From Streptomyces venezuelae (GTDB lineage Bacteria; Actinomycetota; Actinomycetes; Streptomycetales; Streptomycetaceae): 64,000 nucleotides of DNA. The notes beneath the pieces were generated by a model that made no database searches, was not told where the DNA came from, and was given only the letters and a program-made list of their open reading frames with translations. Positions 34,381-43,820 of this stretch are shown here, in pieces; position 1 is the first letter of the stretch, and each line of letters begins with the position of its first letter. The DNA is taken from NCBI RefSeq assembly GCF_008642295.1, contig NZ_CP029190.1, positions 124,001 through 188,000 of the forward strand, given 5' to 3'. A program made the translations under genes and the position numbers.

Positions 34381-35105
34381 CCGTACTGCGCGACCAGGAC
34401 CTCGTACACGCCTTCGACCACGCGTCCCGTACCTATGACCGTCTCACGGCGCTCAACCCGGGATACCGCACCGGCCTGCTGCGCTCGGCGCGCCGACTGC
34501 GACTGCCCCACGACGGGGCCGGACTGCGGGTCCTCGATCTCGGCTGCGGCACCGGCGCTTCCACCCGGGCCCTGCTGCGGGCCGCGCCCCGGGCCCGGAT
34601 CACCGCCGTGGACGCCTCCGCGGGGATGCTGGAGCGGGCCCTGACCAAGCCGTGGCCCGCCCGGGTGCGGTTCCGGCAGCTGAACGCCGAGGGACTGGCC
34701 ACGGCCGGCGAGGGTCCCTTCGACGCGGTCTTCGCCGCCTACCTGTTCCGTAATGTCACCGACCCCGACCGGGTCCTCGGGACGGTGCGGGCCCTGCTGC
34801 GGCCGGGCGGGCGGCTGGCCGTCCACGAGTACAGCCTCGGCGGTTCGCCCGTGCACCGCGCTCTGTGGACGGCCGTCTGCCAGGCGGTGATCATCCCGGC
34901 CGGCACGCTCACCGGCGACCGGGACCTCTACCGCCACCTGTGGCACAGCGTCCTCACCTTCGACACCGCCCCCGCGTTCACCGACCGGCTGACGCGCGCC
35001 GGGTTCGCCGCTGCGCGCGCCCTTCCCGTCGCGGGATGGCAGACCGGCATCACGCACACCTTCCTCGCGAACCGCGCCACCGCCCCGGCGGAGGCCGCCC
35101 GATGA
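34377..35105 (+). CDS. crtT: CrtT, methyltransferase of the carotenoid cluster
   Basis: The 242-residue class I SAM methyltransferase resembles UbiE/COQ5: FDHASRTYDRLTALNPG, VLDLGCGTGASTRALL (motif I), AVDASAGML, FDAVFAAYLFRNVTD and LLRPGGRLAVHEYS. In Streptomyces crtT lies between crtY and crtU. Its exact substrate is not firmly established; quinone or carotenoid methylation has been proposed. It is translationally coupled to crtY and crtU by 4-bp overlaps. Confidence 0.88.
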   Translation: MTVLRDQDLVHAFDHASRTYDRLTALNPGYRTGLLRSARRLRLPHDGAGLRVLDLGCGTGASTRALLRAAPRARITAVDASAGMLERALTKPWPARVRFRQLNAEGLATAGEGPFDAVFAAYLFRNVTDPDRVLGTVRALLRPGGRLAVHEYSLGGSPVHRALWTAVCQAVIIPAGTLTGDRDLYRHLWHSVLTFDTAPAFTDRLTRAGFAAARALPVAGWQTGITHTFLANRATAPAEAAR

Positions 35106-36655
35106 GCGCCCGGCCCGGCCGCCGGGGCCGCGACCGCAAAGCCGAAGTCCTGCTGCCGGCGGCCGGCCGACACCGGTTCGAGCGCGGGGATGCGCCGTCG
35201 GTCGCCGTGGTGGGAGGCGGCATCGCCGGTCTCGCCGCGGCCACCGGGCTGGCCGAACGCGGCGCCCGCGTGACCCTCTACGAACGGGAGGAGTCCCTCG
35301 GCGGCCGTCTCGCCGGCCACCGGACCCGACTGGCCGACGGATCCGCGGTGACCATGACCCGCGGCTTCCACGCCTTCTTCCGCCAGTACTACAACCTGCG
35401 CGGCCTGCTGCGGCGGACCGACCCCGCCCTGGCCCGCCTCACCGCGCTGCCCGACTACCCCTTGCAGCACAGCGGCGGCCTCACCGACAGCTTCGCCCGC
35501 GTCCCGCGCACGCCTCCGTTCAGTGCCCTCGGCTTCGTCGCGCTGAGCCCCAGCTTCGGCTGGCGCGACCTCACGGCCATGGACGCCCGGGCGGCGCTGC
35601 CGCTCCTCGATGTGCGGGTACCCGACGTGTACGCACGCTTCGACGAGGTCAGTGCCACCGCCTTCCTGGAGCGTGTCCGCTTCCCCGAGGCGGCACACCA
35701 CCTGGCGTTCGAGGTGTTCTCGCGCAGCTTCTTCGCCGACCCACGCGAACTCTCCGCCGCGGAACTTTTGCTGATGTTCCACATCTACTTCCTCGGCTCG
35801 GCCGAGGGCCTGCTCTTCGACGTGCCGAGCGATCCCTTCCCCCAGGCCCTGTGGGACCCGCTCGCCGACTACCTTCAGCGCCTCGGTGTGGACGTACGCA
35901 CAGGAACGCCGGTGCACGACATCAGCCCCGTCGAAGACGGCGGAGCCCAGGTGCGTACCCGAACCGGCCCCGACCGGCACCACGCGGTCGTCCTCGCCCT
36001 GGACACCGGGGGTCTCCGGCAGCTCGTCGCCACCTCGCCCCGCCTGGGCAGCGCACCCTGGCGGGAGGACATCGCCGCCCTGCGCACCGCCCCGCCGTTC
36101 CTCGTCTCCCGGCTGTGGCTGGACCGGCCGGTCCACGCCGAGCGCCCCGGATTCCTGGGCACCAGCGGCTACGGCTGCCTCGACAACGTCAGCGTCCTCG
36201 ACCGCTACGAGGGCGAGGCCGCCCGCTGGGCCGCCCGCACCGGGGGCTCGGTGGTGGAACTCCACGCCTACGCCGCCGGCCCGGACCAGGTCACCGTGCG
36301 GGAGGAACTGCTCGCCCGCATGCGGCAGGTGTACCCCGAGACCCGCCGGGCGCGCGTCGTGGACGCCCGGCACGAGTGGCGCTCGGACTGCCCGCTCTTC
36401 GCGGTCGGCACCCATCACCGGCGCCCGACCGTACGCACCCCGCATCCGTGGCTGACGCTGGCCGGGGACACGGTGCGCTGCGACCTGCCCGTCGCCCTGA
36501 TGGAGCGGGCGGCCACCACCGGCTTCCTGGCCGCCAACGCCCTGCTGGCCGGGTGGGGCGTCCGGGGCCAGGTGCTGTGGACGGTCCCGCGGGCGGGCCG
36601 GTCCCCGCTGCTGCGGGCCATCGGCGCGCTCGCGGAGCGCCGGCCCCTCCGGTGA
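35102..36655 (+). CDS. crtU: CrtU, carotene desaturase/methyltransferase (isorenieratene synthase)
   Basis: The 517-residue FAD enzyme has SVAVVGGGIAGLAAATGLAERGARVTLYERE near 35-65, then GFHAFFRQYYNLR, LFDVPSDPF, and a C-terminal LTLAGDTVRCDLPVALMERAATTGFLAAN. CrtU moves a methyl group and aromatises the beta-rings of beta-carotene, giving beta-isorenieratene and isorenieratene. It is the last gene of crtYTU and converges on the Rieske gene with 40 bp between stops. Confidence 0.9.
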   Translation: MSARPGRRGRDRKAEVLLPAAGRHRFERGDAPSVAVVGGGIAGLAAATGLAERGARVTLYEREESLGGRLAGHRTRLADGSAVTMTRGFHAFFRQYYNLRGLLRRTDPALARLTALPDYPLQHSGGLTDSFARVPRTPPFSALGFVALSPSFGWRDLTAMDARAALPLLDVRVPDVYARFDEVSATAFLERVRFPEAAHHLAFEVFSRSFFADPRELSAAELLLMFHIYFLGSAEGLLFDVPSDPFPQALWDPLADYLQRLGVDVRTGTPVHDISPVEDGGAQVRTRTGPDRHHAVVLALDTGGLRQLVATSPRLGSAPWREDIAALRTAPPFLVSRLWLDRPVHAERPGFLGTSGYGCLDNVSVLDRYEGEAARWAARTGGSVVELHAYAAGPDQVTVREELLARMRQVYPETRRARVVDARHEWRSDCPLFAVGTHHRRPTVRTPHPWLTLAGDTVRCDLPVALMERAATTGFLAANALLAGWGVRGQVLWTVPRAGRSPLLRAIGALAERRPLR

Positions 36656-36695
36656 CCCCGCCATGCCCCCGATCGCGGCATCCGGCGTCGGGAGC

Positions 36696-37703
36696 TCAGC
36701 CGGGGAACCGTCCGGTGGCGCGCAGTGCCCGGCGCCGCTCGGCGTAGGCCAGGTCGTCACGCCAGAGGCGGCCGGCCGTGAACCGCATCAGGGGGCGCAG
36801 TACGGGGGCGGCGGCGCGGGCCAGGGCGAATCCGCGCCGGCCGGAGGTGGCGACCACCGCCTCGACCACGGCCGTCCGCGGCCGTGCGTCGGTCGCGGCG
36901 GTCAGCGGTGTGGCATGGGTCTCCACCACCGAGCCCGCCCCCTCGCCCTCGGTGATCCGCATGAGGACGGTGCGTGGCTCCGGCGCGGTGAACTCCGCCC
37001 GGACCGGCACCACCAGACGGCCCGCCACCCGGAAGGAGACGTCGACGACGAAGGTGTCGTCTTCCTCGCCTCGCGGCTCGCGCACGACCGTCAGATCGAC
37101 GAACGAGTACGGGTGCAGCCAGGACCCGTGCCAGGGATCGAGCCGGTTGGCCACGACGTCCTGCGGTTCGCACCGCCCGGCCGCCGTGAACACGGCGGCC
37201 ACCGCGGTACCCGGCGCGGGGCGGGCCGGGATCACTGGGTGCTCCGAGGGCTCCTCACCGCCGACCGCGTCCAGCCGTACCCACACCAGCAGTCCGTCGT
37301 CGTGGACGGGGTACGGCGTCCAGCCGGCGAACGCCGAGCCGTCCAGGGCGAGCCCGTGCCAGTGGCACACCAGCGTCCCGCACACCACCCGGCTGTCCCT
37401 CAGTGGGGCACCGAGATGCGGGCAGGCACCCGGACCCGCGTGCGGTGCGCCGTCCCGCGCGCGCCACAACACCACCTCGGTACCGCCGATGGTCCGGCCG
37501 GCGGGGCGCCCGTCGGCCGGCACGTCCTGGGAGGCACCGGCCACGAACCAGTTGCCGGAGGGCCGGGTGGATGCCCGTTTCAGGGCGTCGGCGATCAGTG
37601 CGGGGCGGGCCTGGCGCCAGGTCGGCGCCTGCCGCGCCCAGTCCGGGCCGCGCCGTCGGCGCAGTGGGGCCGTCCAGCGTGCCCCGTCGTTTCGGTCGTT
37701 CAC
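36696..37703 (-). CDS. Rieske [2Fe-2S] DUF5914 protein in the crtV position
   Basis: The 335-residue protein has a Rieske domain (about 45-150) with both ligand boxes, CPHLGAP and [10 protein letters not shown]-terminal DUF5914 region follows ([36 protein letters not shown]). The C-terminal domain resembles the catalytic part of ring-hydroxylating oxygenases, with Asn/Asp/His residues that might bind iron. The GTG start overlaps the crtB stop (GTGA). It is fourth in crtEIB-x, where other Streptomyces clusters have crtV. It could oxidise a carotenoid end group. Confidence 0.85.
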   Translation of the reverse strand: MNDRNDGARWTAPLRRRRGPDWARQAPTWRQARPALIADALKRASTRPSGNWFVAGASQDVPADGRPAGRTIGGTEVVLWRARDGAPHAGPGACPHLGAPLRDSRVVCGTLVCHWHGLALDGSAFAGWTPYPVHDDGLLVWVRLDAVGGEEPSEHPVIPARPAPGTAVAAVFTAAGRCEPQDVVANRLDPWHGSWLHPYSFVDLTVVREPRGEEDDTFVVDVSFRVAGRLVVPVRAEFTAPEPRTVLMRITEGEGAGSVVETHATPLTAATDARPRTAVVEAVVATSGRRGFALARAAAPVLRPLMRFTAGRLWRDDLAYAERRRALRATGRFPG

Positions 37704-38713
37704 CGCCCGGGCCCCTTCCGCTCCAGTGCCGAACCGTCCGAACCGCCCGCGCCGGCTGCCAGGGGAGGCGGATGCGGGGCGCGGGCCCGCCACCGTGCGG
37801 CGGCCACCTGGAGGACGCCGGCCCCGGCGATGGCGGCCCGCCGGCCGTGGGAGACCACCGCGCGCCGGTGCAGCACGGTGTAGTCGTCCCGAGCGATCGC
37901 GTCGAGGATGCCGCCGTACAGCCTGAACGCGGTGCGGATGCACGGGCGTACCCGTGGGTCGAGCATGCCGATGCCCGGTTCCGCCGTCCGGTACACCTGT
38001 CTGGTCATGGTCTCGGCGGCGGCGAGCGCGGCACGGATACGGGGGTCGCGGCGCCCGGTGCGGCGGCTCCAGGTCAGAAGCGACCGGTCCACGCCGTGGC
38101 CGGCGAGCAGGTCCGCCGGCAGGTACACGCGGCCTCGGTCCAGGTCCTCTCCGACGTCCCGCAGGAAGTTGGTCAGCTGGAACGCCACTCCGAGGGCGGC
38201 GGCGTGCGGGGCGGCCTCCTCGCGTGGCACGACCGTGCCCAGCACGGGCAGCATCTGGAGGCCGATCACGGCGGCCGAGCCGTGCATGTAGGCCCGCAGG
38301 TCGGCGTAGGTCGGATAGTCCGTGACCGTCAGGTCGGCGCGCATCGAGGCCAGGAAGTCGGCGAACAGCGCGGCTTCGATGTCGTACCGGGCGGCGGTGT
38401 CGGCCACGGCATGCACCACCGGTTCCTCGCCGTGGCCGGTGCGCAGTCCGTGCTTGAGATCGCTCTCCAGCCGCTTCAGCCGCCGGTCGCGCTCGCCCGG
38501 TGCGTGGTGCCGGGCGAGGTCGTCGACGATGTCGTCGGCCCAGCGGGCGAATCCGTAGAGCGCGTGGACGGCCGATCGGCGTTCGAGCGGCAGGAGGCGG
38601 GTGGCCAGGAAGTAGCTGCGACCGTGGCGGGCGTTGAGCTGCCGGCAACGGGTGTACGCGGCGCGCAGAGCGGGATCGGTGATCCCGGCGGCGTCCAGCT
38701 CACGACGGGTCAT
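37700..38713 (-). CDS. crtB: Phytoene synthase CrtB
   Basis: The 337-residue protein has the squalene/phytoene synthase signatures: [16 protein letters not shown] (Asp-rich, about 60-65) and [23 protein letters not shown] (about 185-199). It joins two GGPP molecules head to head into 15-cis-phytoene. The start at ATG 38713 overlaps the crtI stop (ATGA); GTG 38719 is the alternative. The C-terminus ends in a Pro/Gly-rich tail. It is coupled to the Rieske gene downstream. Confidence 0.93.
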   Translation of the reverse strand: MTRRELDAAGITDPALRAAYTRCRQLNARHGRSYFLATRLLPLERRSAVHALYGFARWADDIVDDLARHHAPGERDRRLKRLESDLKHGLRTGHGEEPVVHAVADTAARYDIEAALFADFLASMRADLTVTDYPTYADLRAYMHGSAAVIGLQMLPVLGTVVPREEAAPHAAALGVAFQLTNFLRDVGEDLDRGRVYLPADLLAGHGVDRSLLTWSRRTGRRDPRIRAALAAAETMTRQVYRTAEPGIGMLDPRVRPCIRTAFRLYGGILDAIARDDYTVLHRRAVVSHGRRAAIAGAGVLQVAAARWRARAPHPPPLAAGAGGSDGSALERKGPGR

Positions 38714-40287
38714 GGGCACCTGGGGTGGTCGGGGTCGGGGCGGGTGATGCTGCCGGGGCGAGCGGGAGGGTCATCGGTGTCCGTGCCGGGCCGGATGCCG
38801 CGGCCGGTGCCGCCGGTGATGCGCGCGGCGGCGAGTTTGCCGCTGACGAGCACGGTCGGGACGCCGACGCCGGGGGTGGTCCCGCAGCCGGCCAGCACCA
38901 CGTTGTCCAGCCCGCGGACCAGGTTGCGCGGCCGGAAGGGCCCGGTCTGGGCGAAGGTGTGGGCGAGGGAGAAGGGGCTGCCCGCCGCGTGGCCCTGGGC
39001 CGTCCAGTCCGCGGGGGTCACCAGCGACTCCTGCTCGATGCTGTCCGCAAGCCCATCGAGGCCGCGGCGCTCCAGCTCGGCCAGCAGGCTGTCGCGGTAG
39101 CGCGGTCCCAGGTCCCGCCACGCGGCGGCGGAAGGGCCGACGGCGGTGTTCGGGCAGGGCGCGAGGACGTAGTGGAGATGGCGGCCCGGCGGTGCCAGTG
39201 AAGGGTCGTGCGTCGTCGGGCGGGTGATCAGCAGGGACGGATCGCTCATCAGCATCCCCGAACGGGTCAGTTCCTCGAAGGTGCGCTCCCAGGCGTCACC
39301 GAAGGAGAGCGTGTGGTGGGCCAGCTGGGGCCAGGTGCGGTCCGTCCCGGCGTGCAGGATCACCGCGGACGGTGAATGCCGCAGCGGGACCGGGCGCCGG
39401 GGCGCCCGCCCCAGAAGCCGGTGGGCGGCGGAGAGGTCGCAGGCCAGCACCACCGTGTCGCAGGAGATGCGCTCGCCCGAGGCGAGCAGGACGGCACGCA
39501 CCCGGCCCGCCTGGCGTTCCAGGGCCGTCACCTCGGCCGACCACCGGAGCTCGGCACCGGCGTCGGCCGCGGCGTCGGCCATCGCCCGGGGCAGGGCGTG
39601 CATGCCGCCTTGGGGGAACCAGACGCCGGCCACGGTGTCCATGTAGGAGATCACCGCGTAGGCGGCCAGAGCCCGGGCCGGGGCCACGCCGGCGTAGAGG
39701 GCCTGGAAGGTGAAGACGCGGCGCAGCCGGTCGTCGGAGAGGAAGCGGGCGATCCTGCCGTCCAGCCGGCCGAAGCCGCCGAGGGCGGCCAGGCGGGCCA
39801 GGTCCGGGTGCACGAGTGCGAAGGGGGAGTCGAAGTTGGTGTCGATGAAACGACGCATCTGTGTCCGGTACAGCCGTGTGAGCCAGTCGCGCAGCCGGCG
39901 GTAGCCGGCCGCCTCGGCCGGTCCGGCGAACCGCCGCACCTCCGCTTCCATGGCTTCGGCGTCGGTGTGCACGTCGAGCCAGGTCCCGTCCGCGAAGCCC
40001 GCCCGGTAGGCGGGGTGCAGGGCAACCAGCGTGAGACGGCGGTCGAGGCTGTCGCCGACGGCCGCGAAGGCCTCGTCCGCCAGGTGCGGCATCGTCAGCA
40101 CCGTCGGACCGGTGTCCACCAGGTATCCGCCGAGCCGCGTCCGGCCGGCCCGGCCGCCCGGCCCGGCGTCCCGTTCCACGAGCGTGACCCGCCGGCCCGC
40201 GCCCAGCAGGTGCAGTACGCACGCCAGGCCGGACAGGCCCGCTCCCACCACGACGACGTGATCGGTCCGCCCCGCCACCGTCCTCAT
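38710..40287 (-). CDS. crtI: Phytoene desaturase CrtI
   Basis: The 525-residue FAD enzyme has [37 protein letters not shown], and the C-terminal bacterial-type desaturase signature [26 protein letters not shown] (here with DNVV). It introduces the double bonds that convert phytoene to lycopene. It is coupled to crtE and crtB by ATGA overlaps on both sides. An extended Asp/Pro-rich tail of about 30 residues follows the conserved end. Confidence 0.92.
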   Translation of the reverse strand: MRTVAGRTDHVVVVGAGLSGLACVLHLLGAGRRVTLVERDAGPGGRAGRTRLGGYLVDTGPTVLTMPHLADEAFAAVGDSLDRRLTLVALHPAYRAGFADGTWLDVHTDAEAMEAEVRRFAGPAEAAGYRRLRDWLTRLYRTQMRRFIDTNFDSPFALVHPDLARLAALGGFGRLDGRIARFLSDDRLRRVFTFQALYAGVAPARALAAYAVISYMDTVAGVWFPQGGMHALPRAMADAAADAGAELRWSAEVTALERQAGRVRAVLLASGERISCDTVVLACDLSAAHRLLGRAPRRPVPLRHSPSAVILHAGTDRTWPQLAHHTLSFGDAWERTFEELTRSGMLMSDPSLLITRPTTHDPSLAPPGRHLHYVLAPCPNTAVGPSAAAWRDLGPRYRDSLLAELERRGLDGLADSIEQESLVTPADWTAQGHAAGSPFSLAHTFAQTGPFRPRNLVRGLDNVVLAGCGTTPGVGVPTVLVSGKLAAARITGGTGRGIRPGTDTDDPPARPGSITRPDPDHPRCP

Positions 40288-41426
40288 ACCCGCTCCCCGG
40301 TTTGAGGCGCACCGACATGGCCCGTGGCCCGCTCCAGCAGCGCGGCGAACTCCCGCCGGGCGGCGGCGTCAGCACCCATCGCGTCGAAATGCCGCAGAGC
40401 GGCCGTGGCCAACTCCCCGATCTTCGCCTCCGCGGCAGCCCGGGCACCTGTCCGCTCCAGCGCCTCCCGCATCGGCTCGACGGGCTCCGTCCGTGAGTCC
40501 GCCCGCGGTGCCAGGACGGCCGCGGCGTCGTGGTCCCCGGTGGTGTCGGCGAGCCGGAGCGCGACGGCGAGGAGATAGGTCGGCTTGCGAGAGTGCAGGT
40601 CGTCGTCCGTCGGCTTGCCGGTCAGCGCCGGGTCGCCGAAGGCACCCAGGAGATCGTCACGGAGCTGGAAGGCGATCCCGGCACACCGGCCCGCGGCGTG
40701 CAGCGCGCTCAGCGTGCTGTCGTCCGCTCCGGCCAGCGATGCCCCGAGCCCCAGCGGCCGTGCGGCGGTGTACTGGGCGCTCTTGAGGGTGGCGATGGTC
40801 AGGGCCTCGTCGACACCGGACGAGCCGCTCGCCTGCGCGTGGAGATCGCGGTACTGCCCGGCGACCATCTCGGTGCGCATCGCGCGCCACTCGCCGTACA
40901 GCCGCGGGCCGCACGGCGAGCCGAGCGCGGTCTCCGCCAGCAGATCGTCCGCCCAGGCCAGCGCCAGATCCCCGGCGAGCAGGGCGCCCGAGGTCCCGAA
41001 CGACTCCGCAGAGCCGCTCATCGCGGCCTCCCGATGCGTTCGGGCGAGGTCGACGTGCACCGCCGGCGCGCCGCGGCGCAGCACCGATCCGTCCATCAGG
41101 TCGTCGTGTATCAGAGCGCACGCCTGGAGCAGTTCGAGGGCGGCCCCCACACGCAGGACCTCGGTGGCGTCACCCGACCCCCCTGCGGCACGCCAGCCAC
41201 ACCAGGCAAACGCCGTACGCAGCCGCTTGCCACCCTGCCGGACGAACGCGACCACGCGTTCCGCCACGTCGCGGGCGAACACCTCATCGGTGTCTCGGGC
41301 CTGACGCAGCCGCGAGTCAAGAACCCGTTCGAGGACGGTCTCCGCGGCTCCGGCTCGCGCGCGGGCCGTAGGCGGGGCACCATCGTGTTTCCCCGGTCCG
41401 GACACTGCCAACCCCGGCTCCAGCAT
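40284..41426 (-). CDS. crtE: Geranylgeranyl diphosphate synthase CrtE
   Basis: The 380-residue trans-prenyltransferase has QGGKRLRTAFAW for diphosphate binding, the first Asp-rich motif DDLMD (108-112) and the second DDLLGAFGD (257-265). It elongates FPP and IPP to GGPP. It is first in crtEIB-Rieske, with AAGGGGCGCGC before the ATG; the operon promoter must lie in 41427-41632. The two residues between the Asp pairs in the first motif fit the bacterial GGPP/short-chain type. Confidence 0.92.
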   Translation of the reverse strand: MLEPGLAVSGPGKHDGAPPTARARAGAAETVLERVLDSRLRQARDTDEVFARDVAERVVAFVRQGGKRLRTAFAWCGWRAAGGSGDATEVLRVGAALELLQACALIHDDLMDGSVLRRGAPAVHVDLARTHREAAMSGSAESFGTSGALLAGDLALAWADDLLAETALGSPCGPRLYGEWRAMRTEMVAGQYRDLHAQASGSSGVDEALTIATLKSAQYTAARPLGLGASLAGADDSTLSALHAAGRCAGIAFQLRDDLLGAFGDPALTGKPTDDDLHSRKPTYLLAVALRLADTTGDHDAAAVLAPRADSRTEPVEPMREALERTGARAAAEAKIGELATAALRHFDAMGADAAARREFAALLERATGHVGAPQTGERV

Positions 41427-41632
41427 GCGCGCCCCTTTTCAGGCTCGGTGGACTGCACATCAGTGCTTCCTCCGAGTGCCTCGGTTCGGATGCGCACATG
41501 TCTGCCCTGCCGGCCGCCACCCGTCAGACGTACTCACTCCAACGGCCCAGGCGTGTCCGACTGATGGCGGTGCGGCCGTACGAGGGGTCAGGCGGCGGCT
41601 GCCGCCGAGGACGTTCCACTCGCCGCACAAGG

Positions 41633-42214
41633 TCAGGCCGGGGTGCGCAGGCCTGACAGGAGGCGGTCGAGGGCCTGTTCCGTGGCCTGCGGGTCGCCGC
41701 CGCGCGCGATCCAGAGCGCGGCCTCGTTCATTGCCCCCGAGAGGAGCCGGGCCAGGGGCTCCACCGGCTGATCGGCGATGATCCCGGCTGCGGCGAGCGC
41801 CGCCAGGGCCTCTGTGAGGTGCCGGGCGGAGGATTCCTCGTCCAGGGCCCGCCACTCGTCCCAGCCCAGTACGGTCGGCGCGTCGACCAGCAGGACCTGG
41901 CGCACCGCCGGGTCGGTTCCGGCGGCCAGGAAGGTCCGGCAGCCGGCCCGGAGCTGCTCCCAGAGGTCCTCGTACTGCTCGGCCGCGGTCGCGACCCGCT
42001 CGCCCAGTTCCTGCTGGACCTCGGCGACCACGGCTCGGAAGAGCCCCGCTTTGCTGTCGAAGTGGTGGTAGGCGGCTCCCTTGGTGACCCCGGCGGCCCG
42101 CGCCACTTCGGCCAGTACCACGTGGTGATAGCCGTCGGCGGCGAACCGGCGCCGCCCTTCGGCCAGCAGTGCCTGCCGTGTGGCCGCCCGCTGCTCCGCC
42201 CGGTTGACCGCCAT
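41633..42214 (-). CDS. TetR/AcrR-family regulator
   Basis: The 193-residue protein has the TetR helix-turn-helix: TRQALLAEGRRRFAADGYHHVVLAEVARAAGVTKGAAYHHFDSKAGLF (about 12-60). A ligand-binding domain follows (GCRTFLAAGTDPAVRQVLLVDAPTVLGWDEWR) that places it with the tetracyclin-repressor C-terminal family 49 type. It is divergent from the VOC gene across two 17-bp operators, so it probably represses that gene and itself. Start 42214 is chosen because upstream frames run through the operators. Confidence 0.88.
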   Translation of the reverse strand: MAVNRAEQRAATRQALLAEGRRRFAADGYHHVVLAEVARAAGVTKGAAYHHFDSKAGLFRAVVAEVQQELGERVATAAEQYEDLWEQLRAGCRTFLAAGTDPAVRQVLLVDAPTVLGWDEWRALDEESSARHLTEALAALAAAGIIADQPVEPLARLLSGAMNEAALWIARGGDPQATEQALDRLLSGLRTPA

Positions 42215-42238
42215 CGCGCGCACCGCCCTTTCCGTTTC

Positions 42239-42289
42239 GCGTACCCGGGGTATGCTAACGCCATGATTCGCATACCCCGGGTATGCGAA
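42239..42289. promoter_or_regulatory. Two TetR operators in a divergent promoter
   Basis: Two 17-bp near-palindromes, GCGTACCCGGGGTATGC (42239-42255) and GCATACCCCGGGTATGC (42270-42286), lie with centres 31 bp apart. The second extends to TTCGCATACCC/GGGTATGCGAA (42268-42289). They lie between the TetR start and the VOC start, the expected place for autoregulated divergent control. Confidence 0.8.
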
Positions 42290-42311
42290 ATGGATCGGGA
42301 GGACCTCTGCC

Positions 42312-42815
42312 ATGACGAACGAGCTCACGACCACGACCACGACCACGCTCAGCGGCTTCTACCCGGTGCTCGCGACCAGGGACGTGGCCGCCTCCCGCGA
42401 GTTCTACACCCGTCACCTCGGGTTCGAGGTGACCTTCGAGGCGGACTGGTACGTCAGTCTGCGCCGCCCCGACGCCCCGCAGTATGAACTGGCCCTCCTG
42501 GACCACGCCCACCCGACCGTCCCCGAGGGCCACCGGGCCGCGCTCCGGGGCGGCCTGCTGCTGAACTTCGAGGTGGACGATGTGGACCGCGAGCACCAGC
42601 GGCTCGTTGTGGAGGCCGGCCTGCCCGAGGTGCTGCCGCTGCGTACGGAGGACTTCGGCCAGCGCCACTTCATCCTCGCCGCCCCCGACGGGGTGCTGAT
42701 CGACGTCATCACCGTCGTCCCGCCCACCGAGGAGTACGCCGCCCTGTACACCGACCCCGACACCGACACCGCCGCGGACCGGTCCGGACCGGGCGGCCAG
42801 AGCTCCCGCGCCTGA
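42312..42815 (+). CDS. VOC-family (glyoxalase/bleomycin-resistance-like) protein
   Basis: The 167-residue protein has the two beta-alpha-beta-beta-beta units of the vicinal oxygen chelate fold. [34 protein letters not shown] forms the first, and [23 protein letters not shown]...[15 protein letters not shown] the second. Such proteins bind or modify small electrophiles and antibiotics. A run of seven Thr near the N-terminus comes from an ACC/ACG repeat, and the C-terminus is a polar tail. It is probably controlled by the divergent TetR. Confidence 0.87.
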   Translation: MTNELTTTTTTTLSGFYPVLATRDVAASREFYTRHLGFEVTFEADWYVSLRRPDAPQYELALLDHAHPTVPEGHRAALRGGLLLNFEVDDVDREHQRLVVEAGLPEVLPLRTEDFGQRHFILAAPDGVLIDVITVVPPTEEYAALYTDPDTDTAADRSGPGGQSSRA

Positions 42816-42829
42816 TGGACATGCAAAAG

Positions 42830-42861
42830 CGCCCGGCCGGAGGGTTCCGGCCGGGCGTTTT
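42830..42861. terminator. Intrinsic bidirectional terminator
   Basis: A perfect 12-bp GC stem (CGCCCGGCCGGA and its complement) with loop GGGT is flanked by AAAA on the left and TTTT on the right. It therefore works for both the VOC gene and the convergent transglycosylase gene. Confidence 0.9.
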
Positions 42862-42890
42862 CGTGTGTCTGCTGTGTTGCCGCTGGTGGC

Positions 42891-43298
42891 TTAGTACCAG
42901 TGGTTGGCCTGCCAGAAGTTCCAGGCCTCGACGGGGGAGCCGTAGCGCTCGTTCATGTAGTCCAGGCCCCACTTGATCTGGGTGGCGGGGTTGGTCTTCC
43001 AGTCGGCGCCCGCGGAGGACATCTTCGAGGCGGGCAGGGCCTGCATCAGGCCGTAGGCGCCGGAGGAGGCGTTGGTGGCGGTGAAGTCCCAGCCACTCTC
43101 GTGCTTGACGATCTTGTCGAAGGCGGCGAACTGGGCCGGGTCCTTGATCATCTGCTGGGCGATCGCCTTGGCGCTCGTCGGCGCGGCCTGAGCCGGAACC
43201 GTGGCGGCCAGCATGGAACCGGCGGCGGCGAGACCGACGACGGTGCCAGCAAGGGTCTTCTTGGAGGTGGCGATGCGGCGGATGACAGAAATGGACAC
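42891..43298 (-). CDS. Secreted SLT-type lytic transglycosylase
   Basis: From GTG 43298 (GGAAGG 8 nt upstream) the protein has 135 residues. A signal peptide (TLAGTVVGLAAAGSMLAATVPAQAA) precedes a short goose-lysozyme/SLT-like domain. The catalytic Glu67 lies in KIVKHESGWDFTATNASSGAYGLMQALPASKM; TQIKWGLDYMNERYGSPVEAWNFWQANHWY closes it. It cleaves or binds peptidoglycan outside the cell, as do similar small Streptomyces wall hydrolases. Its leader is long and structured. Confidence 0.88.
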   Translation of the reverse strand: MSISVIRRIATSKKTLAGTVVGLAAAGSMLAATVPAQAAPTSAKAIAQQMIKDPAQFAAFDKIVKHESGWDFTATNASSGAYGLMQALPASKMSSAGADWKTNPATQIKWGLDYMNERYGSPVEAWNFWQANHWY

Positions 43299-43632
43299 GG
43301 ATGAGCCTTCCGTAGGGAACAGGACCGTCGCGGCATGCCGAAGACATGCGTGAGCCACTCACGCGGTGGAGAGGGGTTCGTCCGGCGGGGGGCGGGAGCC
43401 CCGGCCGCCTCGGCGACATCACCAGTTAGCCAGGCCCCGGCAGCCCTGGCAACGTCCCCTCCTACTAGGAAGGATCGGAGGAAGACCGGAACCGGGTGCG
43501 CGGACGGCGGTACGGGGGCGGCCCGGGGTCGGTTCGCGGCCTACGGGGCCGGGTCGTATGTGACATGGACCCTATGGGGCGAGTCACCCCAGGAGCTCCT
43601 GAACTGCACGGAGTGTCACCATTTGTACCTGC
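43299..43632 (-). promoter_or_regulatory. Long structured leader of the transglycosylase gene
   Basis: This 334-bp spacer has no gene. On the minus strand the first 150 nt before the start can form GCGTGAG/CTCACGC (43348-43364) and GCATG/CATGC (43333-43349) hairpins that share two bases, so they exclude each other in part. A GC-rich stem also lies near 43390-43420, with CTGGCTAACTGG near 43421-43432. In Streptomyces, wall-hydrolase genes often carry c-di-AMP (ydaO) riboswitches here. The fit is suggestive, not proven. Confidence 0.4.
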
Positions 43633-43820
43633 TCAGTCCAGGCAGAACTCGTTGCCCTCCGGGTCGGTCATCACGATGAAGCCGGAGCTCATCGGCGGAG
43701 CGGGCTCGTGGCGGCGTACCCGTACCGCTCCCAGCGCGACGAGCCGGTCGCACTCGGCGACAGCGCCCATGGGTCGCGGGCGTCGAAGGTGACCTGGAAG
43801 GGGCGGCTCGGGCGGCTCAT
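43633..43820 (-). pseudogene. VOC-family gene with internal deletion
   Basis: The frame starts at ATG 43820 with GGAGGAG upstream and reads MSRPSRPFQVTFDARDPWAL, the start of an actinobacterial glyoxalase-like protein. Then the frame shifts, and the sequence resumes as VAECDRLVALGAVRVRRHEP, PMSSGFIVMTDPEGNEFCLD and stop (43635-43633), the normal C-terminus. About 60-80 central residues are missing. Its start overlaps the DinB stop (ATGA), so the intact ancestor was translationally coupled to that gene. Confidence 0.85.

Noticed and set aside
41427..41632. A LitS promoter or LitR site upstream of crtE
   Set aside because: No array of ACGACGCA words or long inverted repeat like the litR operator was found. 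A sigma-specific promoter cannot be called without a consensus.
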